The position numbers were made by a program, and so were the translations under genes. A model generated the notes under the pieces. The model was given only the letters and a program-made list of their open reading frames with translations. It was not told the DNA's origin and searched no databases. Positions 42,295-52,182 of a stretch of 64,000 bases of DNA are shown piece after piece; positions within the stretch are counted from its first letter, which is position 1, and the number at the start of each line of letters is the position of its first letter. Origin of the DNA: Phycisphaerae bacterium (GTDB lineage: Bacteria; Planctomycetota; Phycisphaerae; Phycisphaerales; UBA1924); assembly GCA_016793805.1 (NCBI GenBank), contig JAEUIZ010000035.1, positions 1 through 64,000 on the forward strand, written 5' to 3'.

Positions 42295-44259
42295 TTACTG
42301 CCGCTCGACGCCGGGCATGGCCGCCTTGCGCTCGGCCTCGAGGCGCTGGAGCATGGCGCGGTGCGCGGGCATCCCCTCGGGCTCGGGGAAGGCCGCGTCG
42401 AAGGGCTTGCCCCCGTCGGCCACGGCGTCGTCCATCCCCTTCTTGAAGAGTTCGCGGATCGTGTCGTACGCCCATCGCTTCAGGTCGGTCGGCGCCTGGT
42501 CATAGATCGTCTCGGCGTCCGTCAGGTCCAGCGTCGAGGCGATCATCGCGAATGTCTGTCCGGCAACCACGGCGAAGTTCGAGTCGATCTGCTCCATCCG
42601 CACGGTGCTCGGGTCCAGCAGGTTGCGGTATGACTGCCGCGAGAAGAAGAACGCGTGCACGGACTTGGCGTACTCGAGGTTCGAGCGGAAGGCGTCCTGG
42701 TCGCGCGCCAGGAGTCCGCTGACGTAGGCGGCCTGGAGGGCGCCCACGACCTCCTCGCGGGCGACCGAGGGCCGGGTGAGTTGTTCTTCCAGTTCCTTTT
42801 TCACGAAGTCGTCGAGGGACAACTTGAAGAGGTCGATGCGATCGGGATCGGTGAGATTCTGGCCCTGCCAGACGCCGAGTTCGTCCTTGAGTTTCTGGGC
42901 CCGCTCGCGCTCGCCGCGGCGATAGAGGAACCGGATCGCGTCCTTCATGAAGTTCTCGTAGCCGGCGGAGTACATGCTGTAGACGCGGGACTTCTTGTCG
43001 GCCCAACTCATGTTGACGTACTTCTCGAGCCGCTTCCCGTACGACTCGATGAAGAGCACGTCGGGGCCCATGAAGAGGGAGATCCGCGGGCTGTCGGGGT
43101 CCTTGATCCACGCGAGGAGGTCGTAGTGGACCTCGCCGGAGCGCCAGAGGTCCTGCACGGCGTGGATGACCATGCGTCCGCTGTTGATGAAGTCGAAGTC
43201 CTTGCGGTTCTCCTTGGTGTAGCGGAGGAGCGCGTTCTCGAACCCGCGGGTCGCCCAGTAGAGCCCGTGGGCCGCGAAGTGGCGCCAGTCGATCGGCCCG
43301 AACTCGAGGGTGTACCGGATCATGCGATCCGGCTCCATGTGGTACTCGTCGGTGAGGATCCGCTTGCGCAGGTGCGGGATGAGCGCGTCCCAGGCCTTGG
43401 CCAGGGTGGGATCGGGGATCAGCCGGAACATCGCCTGGTACTTGGGGTCGGTGAATCGCTTCTCGAAGAGCCCGCGCTCGGCCGAGTCGAGGATCGCCTT
43501 GGCGATGACGTAGTTGCGCGCCAGCCCGGGCTTGACGCCGATCCCGCTCTGCGTCAGGCGATCGACGAGGGTGCGGACAGAGGGCTCGGCGGCGATGACG
43601 TCCTCGAGCGAGTCCGGGGCGCGGGCGATGGGCTCGAGCCAGGCGGCGTACTTCCGAGTCGCCGCGTCGAAGCCGCGCTCCTTGGGACCGAGCCGCGGGG
43701 GCGGCCCGAGGACGAGGGACCACTCGGCGGCGAGTTGCCGCTTGTAGTAGAGGTTCGAGTCGTCCATGTACGCGCCGATCTTGTGGATGAAGATCCAGGC
43801 GAGTTCCTTGTGGATGAGCAGGTCGTTCGGGTTGGCGGGGATCGCCTTGTCGCGGAGCAGTTTGATCCCCGCATCGACCCAGGTCCAGCGCTCGGTGTTC
43901 GTCTTGGTCTGGACCGAGATGTTGTAGGCCATGTTCCAGGCGTGGAAGACCCACACCTGCGGGAAGCGGGGCTGGAGGGTCGTGATCGCCTTGGCGAGGT
44001 CGATCGCCTCGTGGAACCGCCCGTCCTCCTTCATCTGGTTGGCGCGGATCCAGAGGATGTTCACGAACAGCCCGCGGAAGGCGCCCATGGCGATGCCCGC
44101 GGCCACCTGCTCGGGCTGGCCCTCGATCGCGGAGTCGGTGTACGCGAGTCGATGGCGCCCGGCGGAGGCGGAGATCTGCACGGCGAGCACGCCCGAGGCC
44201 GAGAGCGCCACCAGGGCGACGAGCACGGCGAGGAGTTGAACGATCGTGGTCCGCCGCAT
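42295..44259 (-). CDS. Unknown exported protein of the SPFH-ABC operon, 654 aa
   Basis: One N-terminal hydrophobic segment (about residues 6-26), then a largely helical protein with no motif known to me. Residues about 55-165 look TPR-like (RFHEAIDLAKAITTLQPRFP, VWVFHAWNMAYNISV). Other patches: GPIDWRHFAAHGLYWATRGF, YSMYSAGYENFMKDAIRF and, near the end, MIASTLDLTDAETIYD. Charged and Trp/Tyr-rich. It starts 3 nt after the ABC permease gene stops, so it belongs to the same operon and may be the extracytoplasmic partner of that exporter. Confidence 0.75.
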   Translation of the reverse strand: MRRTTIVQLLAVLVALVALSASGVLAVQISASAGRHRLAYTDSAIEGQPEQVAAGIAMGAFRGLFVNILWIRANQMKEDGRFHEAIDLAKAITTLQPRFPQVWVFHAWNMAYNISVQTKTNTERWTWVDAGIKLLRDKAIPANPNDLLIHKELAWIFIHKIGAYMDDSNLYYKRQLAAEWSLVLGPPPRLGPKERGFDAATRKYAAWLEPIARAPDSLEDVIAAEPSVRTLVDRLTQSGIGVKPGLARNYVIAKAILDSAERGLFEKRFTDPKYQAMFRLIPDPTLAKAWDALIPHLRKRILTDEYHMEPDRMIRYTLEFGPIDWRHFAAHGLYWATRGFENALLRYTKENRKDFDFINSGRMVIHAVQDLWRSGEVHYDLLAWIKDPDSPRISLFMGPDVLFIESYGKRLEKYVNMSWADKKSRVYSMYSAGYENFMKDAIRFLYRRGERERAQKLKDELGVWQGQNLTDPDRIDLFKLSLDDFVKKELEEQLTRPSVAREEVVGALQAAYVSGLLARDQDAFRSNLEYAKSVHAFFFSRQSYRNLLDPSTVRMEQIDSNFAVVAGQTFAMIASTLDLTDAETIYDQAPTDLKRWAYDTIRELFKKGMDDAVADGGKPFDAAFPEPEGMPAHRAMLQRLEAERKAAMPGVERQ

Positions 44260-44262
44260 GGG

Positions 44263-46218
44263 TCAATGTCCGGAGTAGGTCGCCAGTTCGCGTCGGCGGA
44301 AGACGAGCACCCCGACGAGGTACAGGATGCCGGTCCACGCGGCCACCAGGGCCGTCTTGCCCCCGATCTGGGCGAGGTCGAGCAGTTTGCCGTCGACGAG
44401 ACGGCCGGTGGGCTGGAGCGTGCCGTAGGGATGGAGCGCCCAGGCGACGACCAGGCCGATCGCCCGCACGACGACGCGGTAGGGCTCGATCTCTCGGCCC
44501 TGAGGGGCCGCGTCGTAATACTCGAGCGAGAGGCTGAGGAACGAGGCGCCCTCGGCGGCGAAGAAGACCGCGAAGGCGACCAGGCACGCCACGGGGAACG
44601 AGAGGAACGTCGCGCAGGCCACGCCCAGCATCGCGAGGAACGCGAGTTTGATCCACAGGACGGCGACGACGCGGGCGAAGTTGCCCGCGAACGACCCGGC
44701 GGAGTAGGAGAGTTCGATGCCTTCCTTGGGCGAGAAGGCCATGGTGGCGCTGTTGGGCTGGATCGCGATCGCGCCGGGCGGGTCGGGGAGGTCGACCAGT
44801 TCGCCGTTGAAGACGCCGAGTTCGACGCGCCCGTCCTCGTTGATGAGGTTGGGCGCGGGGATGGTGAGCGTCTGCATCGTGCCCAGGCCGACGACCTGCG
44901 TGGGGAGGCGGAGCCCGCCGAAGACGAAGGTGACGCGGAAGGTGGTGTTAGGCTCGTTGGCGCCCGCGTCGATCTTGTAGCGGAGCGTGAGCATCCGATT
45001 GAGTCGCTTGGCCTCGTGCAGCCCGGAGAAGATGAACGCCGCACGCTGCCCGGGCTCGACGACCCGCGCCGCCCCGACCGCGGACTTGTAGAGGTCGGCG
45101 ATGACGAACTCTCGCATCTCGGGCTCGACGGCGAACATCGGCTCGGCCTTGCGCTTGTCCTCGATGTAGAGTTTCACGGCATCCTGGAACGACGGATCGT
45201 TCTTGGCAAAGGGCGGATCGGGCTCGACCGCGACCCGGGCCGTGAGCACCTGCGTCTCGAGCAGCCGGCGGTCTTCGGTGAGGTCCGCCGTGCCCTCGCC
45301 TGTCATCAGCCGCGCGACCTCGCCCTGCGCGGGCTGCCGGCGGAGGTGCTCGGTGAACAGGAACACGCCCGCGCAGCAGACGAGCAGGAGGACGGCGTTG
45401 AGCCCGACCATGCCCACCCACTTGCCGAGCACGTACTGCCACGCGGAGACGGGCTTGGTCGCGGTCTGCCAGATCTGCTTGTCGCGCTGCTCGAAGGCGA
45501 CGGAGGCGATGGTGAAGAAGAGGGTGAGGAGGGCGACGATCCAGAACGAGCCGCCCGTGCCGTATTGCAGGAAACTCTGCACGCGATAGCGGAGGGGCGT
45601 GTTGGTCGCGAGGGACTCGGGCAGGTAGGCCAGGCCGAGGATGAGGACGACGATGAAGATCAGCGCGACCTTCATGCGGATGGCCTCGGCGAGCATGTTG
45701 CGCGCCACGGCGCGCACCGGGCCCGGGCCGGAGAGGATCGCTTTGAGCGCCTCCATGAGCGCGCCAAAGGCGGCCGAGAGCGCGACGACCCCGACGGTCA
45801 CCCGGGCCAGCGTCAACCAGCCCAACCTTGACATGGGCCACGCGAGCCCGATCGCGAGCGCGAGCAGCGCCAGATATGTGAGGCCCAGCCCGAGCCAGAC
45901 CGTGACGAGCGCCACCGCCGCCCCCGCGGCGATACCGAGCGAGAGACTGGTCGGATCGCCCGAAGCCCGGGCGATCTGCCCGGCGATCCCGCGCACGGCG
46001 TCGAACTCGGCCCGCTCCTCCGGCGAGAGTTGGGCGGACTGTGCCGCGGCCCCGGCCTGGGAGAGCGCACGCTCGAACTCGCTGGGCGCGTTGGCACGCA
46101 GGATGATCGTCGAGATCCACACCACCGCTGCCGCGAGGATCACGATCGACGCGATGATCTTGAACGGCATGGACCGCTGCAGGCGGTTGAGACGCGCCAA
46201 GAAGTCCCGCGGTCTCAC
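44263..46218 (-). CDS. ABC-2-type permease with large extracytoplasmic domain, 651 aa
   Basis: TM helices at about 19-38, 93-130, 140-160, 178-198, 218-240 and 260-285, then an extracytoplasmic region of about 210 residues, and four to five more helices to the C-terminus. AVARNMLAEAIRMKVAL and TKPVSAWQYVLGKWVGMVGL are also seen, in variant form, in the divergent permease at 52260, so the two are paralogues. The start overlaps the ATPase gene by ATGA. Likely exports or extracts a substrate with the ATPase at 46215. Similar in layout to gliding or lipoprotein-type ABC-2 exporters, but substrate is unknown. Confidence 0.82.
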   Translation of the reverse strand: MRPRDFLARLNRLQRSMPFKIIASIVILAAAVVWISTIILRANAPSEFERALSQAGAAAQSAQLSPEERAEFDAVRGIAGQIARASGDPTSLSLGIAAGAAVALVTVWLGLGLTYLALLALAIGLAWPMSRLGWLTLARVTVGVVALSAAFGALMEALKAILSGPGPVRAVARNMLAEAIRMKVALIFIVVLILGLAYLPESLATNTPLRYRVQSFLQYGTGGSFWIVALLTLFFTIASVAFEQRDKQIWQTATKPVSAWQYVLGKWVGMVGLNAVLLLVCCAGVFLFTEHLRRQPAQGEVARLMTGEGTADLTEDRRLLETQVLTARVAVEPDPPFAKNDPSFQDAVKLYIEDKRKAEPMFAVEPEMREFVIADLYKSAVGAARVVEPGQRAAFIFSGLHEAKRLNRMLTLRYKIDAGANEPNTTFRVTFVFGGLRLPTQVVGLGTMQTLTIPAPNLINEDGRVELGVFNGELVDLPDPPGAIAIQPNSATMAFSPKEGIELSYSAGSFAGNFARVVAVLWIKLAFLAMLGVACATFLSFPVACLVAFAVFFAAEGASFLSLSLEYYDAAPQGREIEPYRVVVRAIGLVVAWALHPYGTLQPTGRLVDGKLLDLAQIGGKTALVAAWTGILYLVGVLVFRRRELATYSGH

Positions 46219-47393
46219 CGCTTGGGCTCCTCGTCGGGGCGGTCGAGCAGCGACCCGATGACCGACCGATCGACCTCGGAGGTGTCCACGGGCTTGCTCG
46301 GGGGCGGCGTCGGAGCCTCGGGCGCCTCGTCGCGGGCCAGCAGCCCGATGACGCTCTGGTCCGGTCCGGCGGGATGAACCGGCACGCTGCCCGCGACAGC
46401 CGACGCGGGCTCGTCCTTGGCGAGGCGGTCGATCAGGGCGCGGGCGTCGTCCGGCTGGGCGCGCAGGAACGCGGCGGTCACGCCCCCGGCCTGGGCGCCG
46501 GAGGTCTCGATCCGCTCGGCCCGCGCCTTCTCCACGATGTCGAGGAACAGGGCCTCGAGGGTCTGCCGCGGGTGCGAGACGCGGAGCACGGCCCCGCCCG
46601 TGCGCGCGCGGATGACCCGATCAACCTCCGCGAGCGTGTCGTCGTCGAGCGCGTCGGTCTCGATCGAGGTCCGGTTCTGGGACTGGAGCAGGGCGTCGCA
46701 GGTGCCCTCGGCGCGCTGCCGACCGCCGTAGAGGATGACCATGCGGCTCACGCAGTCCTCGACGTCGGCGAGGAGGTGCGACGAGAGCAGGACGGTCTTG
46801 CCGCGGCGGCCCAGTTCGATGATGAGGTCCTTGATCTGGCGGGTGCCGATCGGGTCGAGGCCCGTCGTCGGCTCGTCGAGGATCAGGAAGTCGGGGTCGT
46901 TGATGAGGGCCTGGGCGATCCCGATGCGCCGCTGCATGCCCTTGGAGTACTCGCGCACGAGGCGAAACTGGGCCGCGGTGAGCCCGACCATGTCGAGGAG
47001 TTCGTCGATCCGGCGCTGGCGGGTGCGGCGATCGAGTTCGAACAGTTTGCCGTAGTAGTCCAGCGTCTCGCGGGCGTCGAGGAAGGGATAGAGATAGGAC
47101 TCCTCGGGGAGGTACCCGATGCGGCGCTTCATCGAGACATCGGTGGGCGGGAGCCCGAAGACCGCGACCCGGCCCGAGGTGGGGCGCAGGAGCCCGAGGA
47201 TGATCTTGATGGTGGTGGACTTGCCCGAGCCGTTGGGCCCGAGGAGCCCGAAGACCTCGTGGGGCTGGATCTCGAAGGTGAGGTTGTCCACGGCCCGGGC
47301 GCGCTGACGCAGCCAGAAGTCCTTGAAGACCTTGGTGAGCCCCTGGCACGCGACGACGGGGTTGCCCTTGGGCGATGTGCGGGCGGTGGGCAT
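46215..47393 (-). CDS. ABC transporter ATP-binding protein, 392 aa
   Basis: Walker A GPNGSGKSTTIK, Q-loop region GYLPEES, signature YSKGMQRRIGIAQ (variant of LSGGQ), Walker B FLILDEPTTGLDP and the switch His in LLSSHLLADVED. After the ATPase domain (about residues 10-230) there is a long tail with two copies of a short motif, SVIGLL (347) and SVIGSL (377), in acidic Pro-rich sequence. The ATG follows the upstream SPFH stop with no gap (TAGATG). Confidence 0.92.
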   Translation of the reverse strand: MPTARTSPKGNPVVACQGLTKVFKDFWLRQRARAVDNLTFEIQPHEVFGLLGPNGSGKSTTIKIILGLLRPTSGRVAVFGLPPTDVSMKRRIGYLPEESYLYPFLDARETLDYYGKLFELDRRTRQRRIDELLDMVGLTAAQFRLVREYSKGMQRRIGIAQALINDPDFLILDEPTTGLDPIGTRQIKDLIIELGRRGKTVLLSSHLLADVEDCVSRMVILYGGRQRAEGTCDALLQSQNRTSIETDALDDDTLAEVDRVIRARTGGAVLRVSHPRQTLEALFLDIVEKARAERIETSGAQAGGVTAAFLRAQPDDARALIDRLAKDEPASAVAGSVPVHPAGPDQSVIGLLARDEAPEAPTPPPSKPVDTSEVDRSVIGSLLDRPDEEPKR

Positions 47394-48818
47394 CTAGCGG
47401 TCCCTTGCCTCGATGTCGCCGGTGCGGGTCCGGAATCGCTCGGCCTCGGCCTCCATCTGCCGCTGCAGGGTGGCCCGGCGGAGTTGCCGCTCCTTGGCAG
47501 CGGCCTCGACATCCTTGACCCAGGCCGGGTCCCGGTTGAGCCAGAGTTCGGTCACGTCACCCGCGCGGCCCGGCGGGAGCGAGAAGACCTCGACCACGTC
47601 GCGGCTGAGGAACTCGGCCATGGCGTCCGCCCACTCGCGCTGGATCACCAGACCGGGGTTGGAGCGGAACTGAACCAGTTTGGCACGGAACGATTCGAGT
47701 TCGGCGCGGCGCTGAGCGACCACGCTCGAGCGGTACTGCCGGGCCTCGTTGAGGATCGCAGTCACGGTGCCCGAAGCGGCGGCCGACCGTTCTCCTCCGA
47801 GGCTGGTGGTCCGACTCTCGAGCAGGGCGTGGATCGCGTCGAGGGCGTCGGCCTGGACCCTGGTGTCGCCCGCGGCCAGCGCGGACTCGTAGCGGTCGAT
47901 CTGCGCGATGAGCGGGCCGCTCGCGTCCCCGGCCATCGCGTTGAGGGCGTTGGTGGCCGCCGACTCGGCCTCGCTGCGTCGCTGCTCGGCCTTCTGCTCG
48001 GCGGACTGGACCCCGGAGAAATCGGCGTAGACGAAGAACGGGGGCGTGCGGTCCAGGAGCGTCAGGCCCTCGATCGTGATGCCCGAGTCGATGCGGTCCA
48101 GGGCCGCCTGCGCCACCACGCGGGCCCGGGACGCGACCGAGCCCGACTCGCCGGGGGACTGCTTGAGCAGGTCGTCGAGTTGGACTTGCGCGACCGCCTG
48201 CACCACGCCGCGTTCGACGGCGGCCCGGACGATGTCGCGCTCCGCGTCGGGCATGACGTTCTGCACGAACTTGCGCGGGTCGCGGCGGACGTATTGCACA
48301 CGCCACTTGGCGTGCGCGATCGCCTCATCTCCGGTAATCAGCGAGCCGTCCTCCCCCGGCTTGAGCGACAGTTTGTTGTTCTGCTGGATCACCTGCTGGA
48401 GCGTGAGGCGCTTCTGGTCCTCCGAGAGCGCGGGCCAGAACGCGCCGTCGATGTCCATCGCCACCAGGCCCGTGTCCACGCGGAGCAACTCGCCCATGGG
48501 ATAGGGGAACGAGAGGTGCGGCCCGGGCTCGAGGCGTTCGCCCGTGACCCGCCCGAAGAGCAGCCGCACCCCGCTCTCGGTCTCGCGGACGGTCTGGAAC
48601 CCCGAGAAGGCGAAGAGCACGAACAGGACGAGCATCGAGAACTGGAGGAGGACGAAGACCAGTCGCAAGGCGTCGGCGAGCGACTGGTTCGCCGGGTCGA
48701 GCGCGGGGAGTTCGTCCCCACCCTGTCCCCCTGCTCCTCCCCCCGGCGCGCGGAGGTTGACGGTGGCGTCGCGGCGCGACCCGCGCCCGCCACGCGGGCC
48801 TTCGGGCGGGGGCATCAC
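47394..48818 (-). CDS. SPFH/Band 7 protein, HflK-like, 474 aa
   Basis: Gly/Pro-rich N-terminus, one TM helix (about 53-72), then a Band 7 domain: GVRLLFGRVTGERLEPGPHL, IAHAKWRVQYVRRDPRKFVQ and ITIEGLTLLDRTPPFFVYADF, followed by a long Ala/Glu/Arg coiled coil (about 270-420). This is the HflK layout. In E. coli HflK pairs with HflC and caps FtsH; no ftsH is in this operon. Overlaps the HflC-like gene by ATGA. Confidence 0.85.
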   Translation of the reverse strand: MMPPPEGPRGGRGSRRDATVNLRAPGGGAGGQGGDELPALDPANQSLADALRLVFVLLQFSMLVLFVLFAFSGFQTVRETESGVRLLFGRVTGERLEPGPHLSFPYPMGELLRVDTGLVAMDIDGAFWPALSEDQKRLTLQQVIQQNNKLSLKPGEDGSLITGDEAIAHAKWRVQYVRRDPRKFVQNVMPDAERDIVRAAVERGVVQAVAQVQLDDLLKQSPGESGSVASRARVVAQAALDRIDSGITIEGLTLLDRTPPFFVYADFSGVQSAEQKAEQRRSEAESAATNALNAMAGDASGPLIAQIDRYESALAAGDTRVQADALDAIHALLESRTTSLGGERSAAASGTVTAILNEARQYRSSVVAQRRAELESFRAKLVQFRSNPGLVIQREWADAMAEFLSRDVVEVFSLPPGRAGDVTELWLNRDPAWVKDVEAAAKERQLRRATLQRQMEAEAERFRTRTGDIEARDR

Positions 48819-49825
48819 TGCACGCCCCCCGCGTCGGCCTTGGGCTCGGCGACGGTCGCGCCCATGAGGGCGTCAACGCCGGGGACCTTGCCCGCGCCGG
48901 CGCGTCGGATCGCCGAGGGGTTGAAGAGTTCGAACCCGGGCATCCCCGTGCTGAGGACCAGGGTCATGCGCTTGGACCACGACTGGCGGATGAACTCGAT
49001 GTTGCGGAGGAACACGGCCAGTTCCGGGTTCTCGTTCATCTGTCGGACGTACTGCTGCGCCTCCTCGTCGCCCTTGCGGCGGATCTCGGAGGCGTAACTC
49101 TTGGCGAACTCCTCGATGCGGCTGGCGTTGGTGCGGGCCGTGTTGATGATGGTCTGGGCCTGGCTCCCGCCCTTGCTCTCGAGTTCCTTGATGAGGCGGT
49201 TGCGGTCCTCCTTCATCGAACTGAAGACCGCGCGGGTGGTCTCCTCGGGCATCACGATGCGGTTGATCCCCACGTCCTCGACGATGATGCCCCAGGCGTC
49301 CAGCCCGCTGCCCCCGCCCCCGGAGGCGCGGAGCGTGGCGAGCACCCGGGCCTCGAGCTCGGGCAACTTCGACGCGCCGGCCTGCGGCGCGAAGAGGTCC
49401 GTCATGCGGTACTTGGAGATCTCCGCCATCGCCGCCCGCAGCGCGCCGCGGAGCACGTCCTCGGCCTTGCGGAAGTGGTCGGCGGCGGTCGGGCCCTCGT
49501 TGCTGAACCGCTGGAAGAACCGCAGCGGGTCCGCGACCTTGTACGTGCAGTACGCCTCGACCACCAACTGGCGGCTGTCGGCGGTCTGCTGCGTCTCGGA
49601 CTTGGTCTGCAGGAACCGCGAGCGGGTGTCGTACTTGGTCACCGTCTGGATCGGGCCGGGCCACTTGAAGCGGAGGCCCGGGGTGTCCTTCTTGGCGTCC
49701 GGGCCGGCGCTGCCGAACGTCGTCAGCACGGCGTTCTCGGTGAATCGGACCGTGTACGTCACGAACTGGCCGGCGACGGCCAGGACGAAGACGGCGGCCA
49801 CGGCGAGGATGATGGGGCGTCGCAT
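48815..49825 (-). CDS. hflC: SPFH/Band 7 protein, HflC-like, 336 aa
   Basis: Short N-terminal TM (about 5-23), then NAVLTTFGSAGPDAKKDTPG, LRFKWPGPIQTVTKYDTRSR, RQLVVEAYCTYKVADPLRFF and WGIIVEDVGINRIVMPEETT, followed by the coiled coil SQAQTIINTARTNASRIEEF and NPELAVFLRNIEFIRQS. Matches HflC in order and length (334 aa in E. coli). AGGAG precedes the ATG at 49825. Confidence 0.9.
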   Translation of the reverse strand: MRRPIILAVAAVFVLAVAGQFVTYTVRFTENAVLTTFGSAGPDAKKDTPGLRFKWPGPIQTVTKYDTRSRFLQTKSETQQTADSRQLVVEAYCTYKVADPLRFFQRFSNEGPTAADHFRKAEDVLRGALRAAMAEISKYRMTDLFAPQAGASKLPELEARVLATLRASGGGGSGLDAWGIIVEDVGINRIVMPEETTRAVFSSMKEDRNRLIKELESKGGSQAQTIINTARTNASRIEEFAKSYASEIRRKGDEEAQQYVRQMNENPELAVFLRNIEFIRQSWSKRMTLVLSTGMPGFELFNPSAIRRAGAGKVPGVDALMGATVAEPKADAGGVQ

Positions 49826-49838
49826 CGGGGTCGTGCTC

Positions 49839-51908
49839 CTACGGCTTGTCCTGGCTGCCCAGGACCTCGCTGACGTTCTCACGGTCTTGGAAGTCCACGC
49901 GGATCCGCATCGCGGTGGACTCGTCGGTGATGTAGATCCGCGCGTTCTCGATCGCGCTCCGCACCGCGTCGAGGTAGAGCCCCGCGCGGTAGACCGCCGG
50001 CGAGGCGAGATAGGCCCCCAACTGGCCCTGGTACGCGGCCAGGCGGGCGCGCTCGCCCATGTGCCGTTTCCAGCGGTCGGCGCTGGCCTGCAGGATGATC
50101 ACGGCCGCGTTCCCGCCCGCCTTCTCGACGAGTTTGCTCACCGCGTCGCGCTGGGTGGCGATCGCCGGGTTGGGCTTCCCGTCTACTACCGGAGGCAGGG
50201 CCTCGAGCGCGTCGAGTTGGGCCGTGATCTCACGGGCGACGGCCACGCTCCCGGCGGCCTCGGTGAGGGTCTTGATGGCCTCGCCCTCGGCCTGGCGGAG
50301 TTGGGCGGTGGTCTTCTGCTGGGCCTCGACGACCTTCTCGAAGTCGCGGGCCGTGTCCTTGGGCGGGTGGACGCCGCCGATGCCCACGAAGAGCACGCGC
50401 ACGCCGGCGCCGCGGGGTTTGCCCGTGGCATCGGGGCTCAGCGAGGCGAGGGCGGTGTCGATCTTGGCGCGGAGGCCCTCGTGCAGATCGGCGCGGCGGC
50501 CCGAGAGCAGGTCCGAGATCGGGACCGCCGAGAGATACTGCATGAGGGCTCGCTGGGCGACGGCCTTGAGGAGGTCGTCGCGCATCGCCGGGGGCGCGAG
50601 TTCCTCGTACGCGCGCACATCCGCGACCTCGTATTGCAGCGGGACCTCGACCGCCAGCATCGCCAGCCCGCCCGCCGATTGCGACTCGGGGGCCGGCTGC
50701 ACCAGGAAGTAGGTCTCCTCCGTCGCGTGCTCGTTGGTCCAGAGGATCGGCTTGTCGTTCCCGGGCGGGAGGCTCCCGATGTGGAGCGTGCGCACGCCGG
50801 TGACGGTGCGGGTGCGGCGTTCGACCTTGCCCGCCGCGTCGCGCTTCACGTACTCCGGGATCTCGACGCGTTCGACGGGCCAGGGCCACTTGAAACTCAG
50901 GCCCGGGCCGATCTCGCGGTGGAAGGCCCCGAAGCGGAGGACGATCCCGCGTTCGTGGGGCCGGATGACGGCCATCGCCGACATCCCCCACACCACGACG
51001 AGCGCGATGGGGACGAGCAGCCGGAGAAACACGCGGCTGAAGAGTTTGTAGAACCAACTCGAGGCGACGTCGTACCCGAACTGGTAGTTGATGGCCTCCC
51101 CGATGGACTCGGCGATGCGGTCCGGGGCGGCGACGAACCCGAGGATGCGGGACTCGAACGCGGGACGCGGGTACTCCCCGGGCTTGCGCGGGCGGTACAC
51201 GTCGAGGACGAAGTTGAGGAACACCTCGGCGCCGAGCACGCCCATCGCCACGGGGAAGACGACGGGGAGGAACCGGAGGATGGTGTCCGGGCCGACGACG
51301 GCGACGAGGTGTCCGACGGCGATGGCGAGCCCGGCGAGGGCGGCGCCGACGGCGTGGGCCGCGCCCGCGCGCAGGTTGGTCCACACCTTCTGCTTGGCCA
51401 TCCCGGACATGTAGCGGGCGAAGAGGAACCCGACGAACGCGACGCCCAGCCCGATCGCGATGGCCCACCCGCGGAGCCTCGGGGGCTGGAAGTTCTCGAT
51501 GTGGGCGCGGCCGGCGGCGAAGTACCACAGGCCGAGCCCGATCAGGGCGGCCCCGACGAACAGGCTGGCCGAGGGGACCAGCCATTTGTGCATGATGCGA
51601 AGGCGACGCGCCGCGACCCGCAGGTCCTCGGCCCTGTCGTCGAAGACAGATGACGTGGCTGCATCGGAGGCCGCGAAGGCCTCGGCCTCGACCGCTTCGA
51701 TCCGCTCGCGGCGGTGCTGGTCAAAGACCACCGCGAGCGTCAGCCAGATCGGAATGCCCACGAGCATGAACAGGGCCGCGGAGATGGCCGCGAGGTCCCG
51801 GCCCAGCATCCCGTAGACCAACACGATCACGCCAAGGACGAGTTGGATCGCCAGGCCGAGGAGGCTTCGGCTGGTGGCTCGCTGGTAACTGAGATAGTCG
51901 GGCTTCAT
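49839..51908 (-). CDS. SPFH/Band 7 protein with N-terminal multi-TM domain, 689 aa
   Basis: First gene of the operon. Residues about 1-300 contain six to seven hydrophobic segments (e.g. LLGLAIQLVLGVIVLVYGML, SLFVGAALIGLGLWYFA, AIAIGLGVAFVGFLFARYM), unlike normal HflK. The Band 7 region starts around IRPHERGIVLRFGAFHREIG and WPWPVERVEIPEYV, and continues through RVLFVGIGGVHPPKD and a coiled coil (AQLRQAEGEAIKTLTEAAG). It probably anchors the SPFH cage in the membrane. HflC follows after 13 nt. GGGAG lies before the ATG at 51908. Confidence 0.82.
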   Translation of the reverse strand: MKPDYLSYQRATSRSLLGLAIQLVLGVIVLVYGMLGRDLAAISAALFMLVGIPIWLTLAVVFDQHRRERIEAVEAEAFAASDAATSSVFDDRAEDLRVAARRLRIMHKWLVPSASLFVGAALIGLGLWYFAAGRAHIENFQPPRLRGWAIAIGLGVAFVGFLFARYMSGMAKQKVWTNLRAGAAHAVGAALAGLAIAVGHLVAVVGPDTILRFLPVVFPVAMGVLGAEVFLNFVLDVYRPRKPGEYPRPAFESRILGFVAAPDRIAESIGEAINYQFGYDVASSWFYKLFSRVFLRLLVPIALVVVWGMSAMAVIRPHERGIVLRFGAFHREIGPGLSFKWPWPVERVEIPEYVKRDAAGKVERRTRTVTGVRTLHIGSLPPGNDKPILWTNEHATEETYFLVQPAPESQSAGGLAMLAVEVPLQYEVADVRAYEELAPPAMRDDLLKAVAQRALMQYLSAVPISDLLSGRRADLHEGLRAKIDTALASLSPDATGKPRGAGVRVLFVGIGGVHPPKDTARDFEKVVEAQQKTTAQLRQAEGEAIKTLTEAAGSVAVAREITAQLDALEALPPVVDGKPNPAIATQRDAVSKLVEKAGGNAAVIILQASADRWKRHMGERARLAAYQGQLGAYLASPAVYRAGLYLDAVRSAIENARIYITDESTAMRIRVDFQDRENVSEVLGSQDKP

Positions 51909-51949
51909 CCGGGCTCCCACTGCCGCGACGGGTCCGTCGAGGGGGCACT

Positions 51950-51978
51950 ATTGTGACCGGCCCGGTCCGGAGTGTCCA
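51950..51978 (-). promoter_or_regulatory. Probable promoter of the SPFH-ABC operon
   Basis: On the minus strand TGGACA (51973-51978), 17-nt spacer, CACAAT (51950-51955); leader of about 35 nt to the ATG at 51908. Confidence 0.5.
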
Positions 51979-52153
51979 GACCGATCCCGTCTCTCTCTTC
52001 CGTAGCACCACCGCGACCGCCAGACCGACGGCCGCCCCCTCCCTCCCCCACTTCCGTGTCCCGCCCACGCCTCGACCTGTCGGCGCGTCCATCCGTGTCG
52101 TCGATTCGCGGGGTCCGATGCGATCGGCGCGAACCGAAGGCGGGGGATCAACG

Positions 52154-52182
52154 TTGAAGTACGCGGGGCACGGGGGTATGTT
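52154..52182 (+). promoter_or_regulatory. Probable promoter of the ABC-2 permease gene at 52260
   Basis: TTGAAG (52154-52159), 17-nt spacer, TATGTT (52177-52182); leader of about 70 nt. Confidence 0.5.

Noticed and set aside
42655-45831. Plus-strand open frame of 1058 codons
   Set aside because: It is antisense to the permease and the 654-aa gene, is rich in Gly, Arg, Asp and Val, and has no domain. Long antisense frames are expected in GC-rich DNA.
47394-51908. Standard hflKC protease-regulator operon
   Set aside because: There are three SPFH genes, one with a multi-TM domain; ftsH is not nearby and ABC genes are in the same operon.
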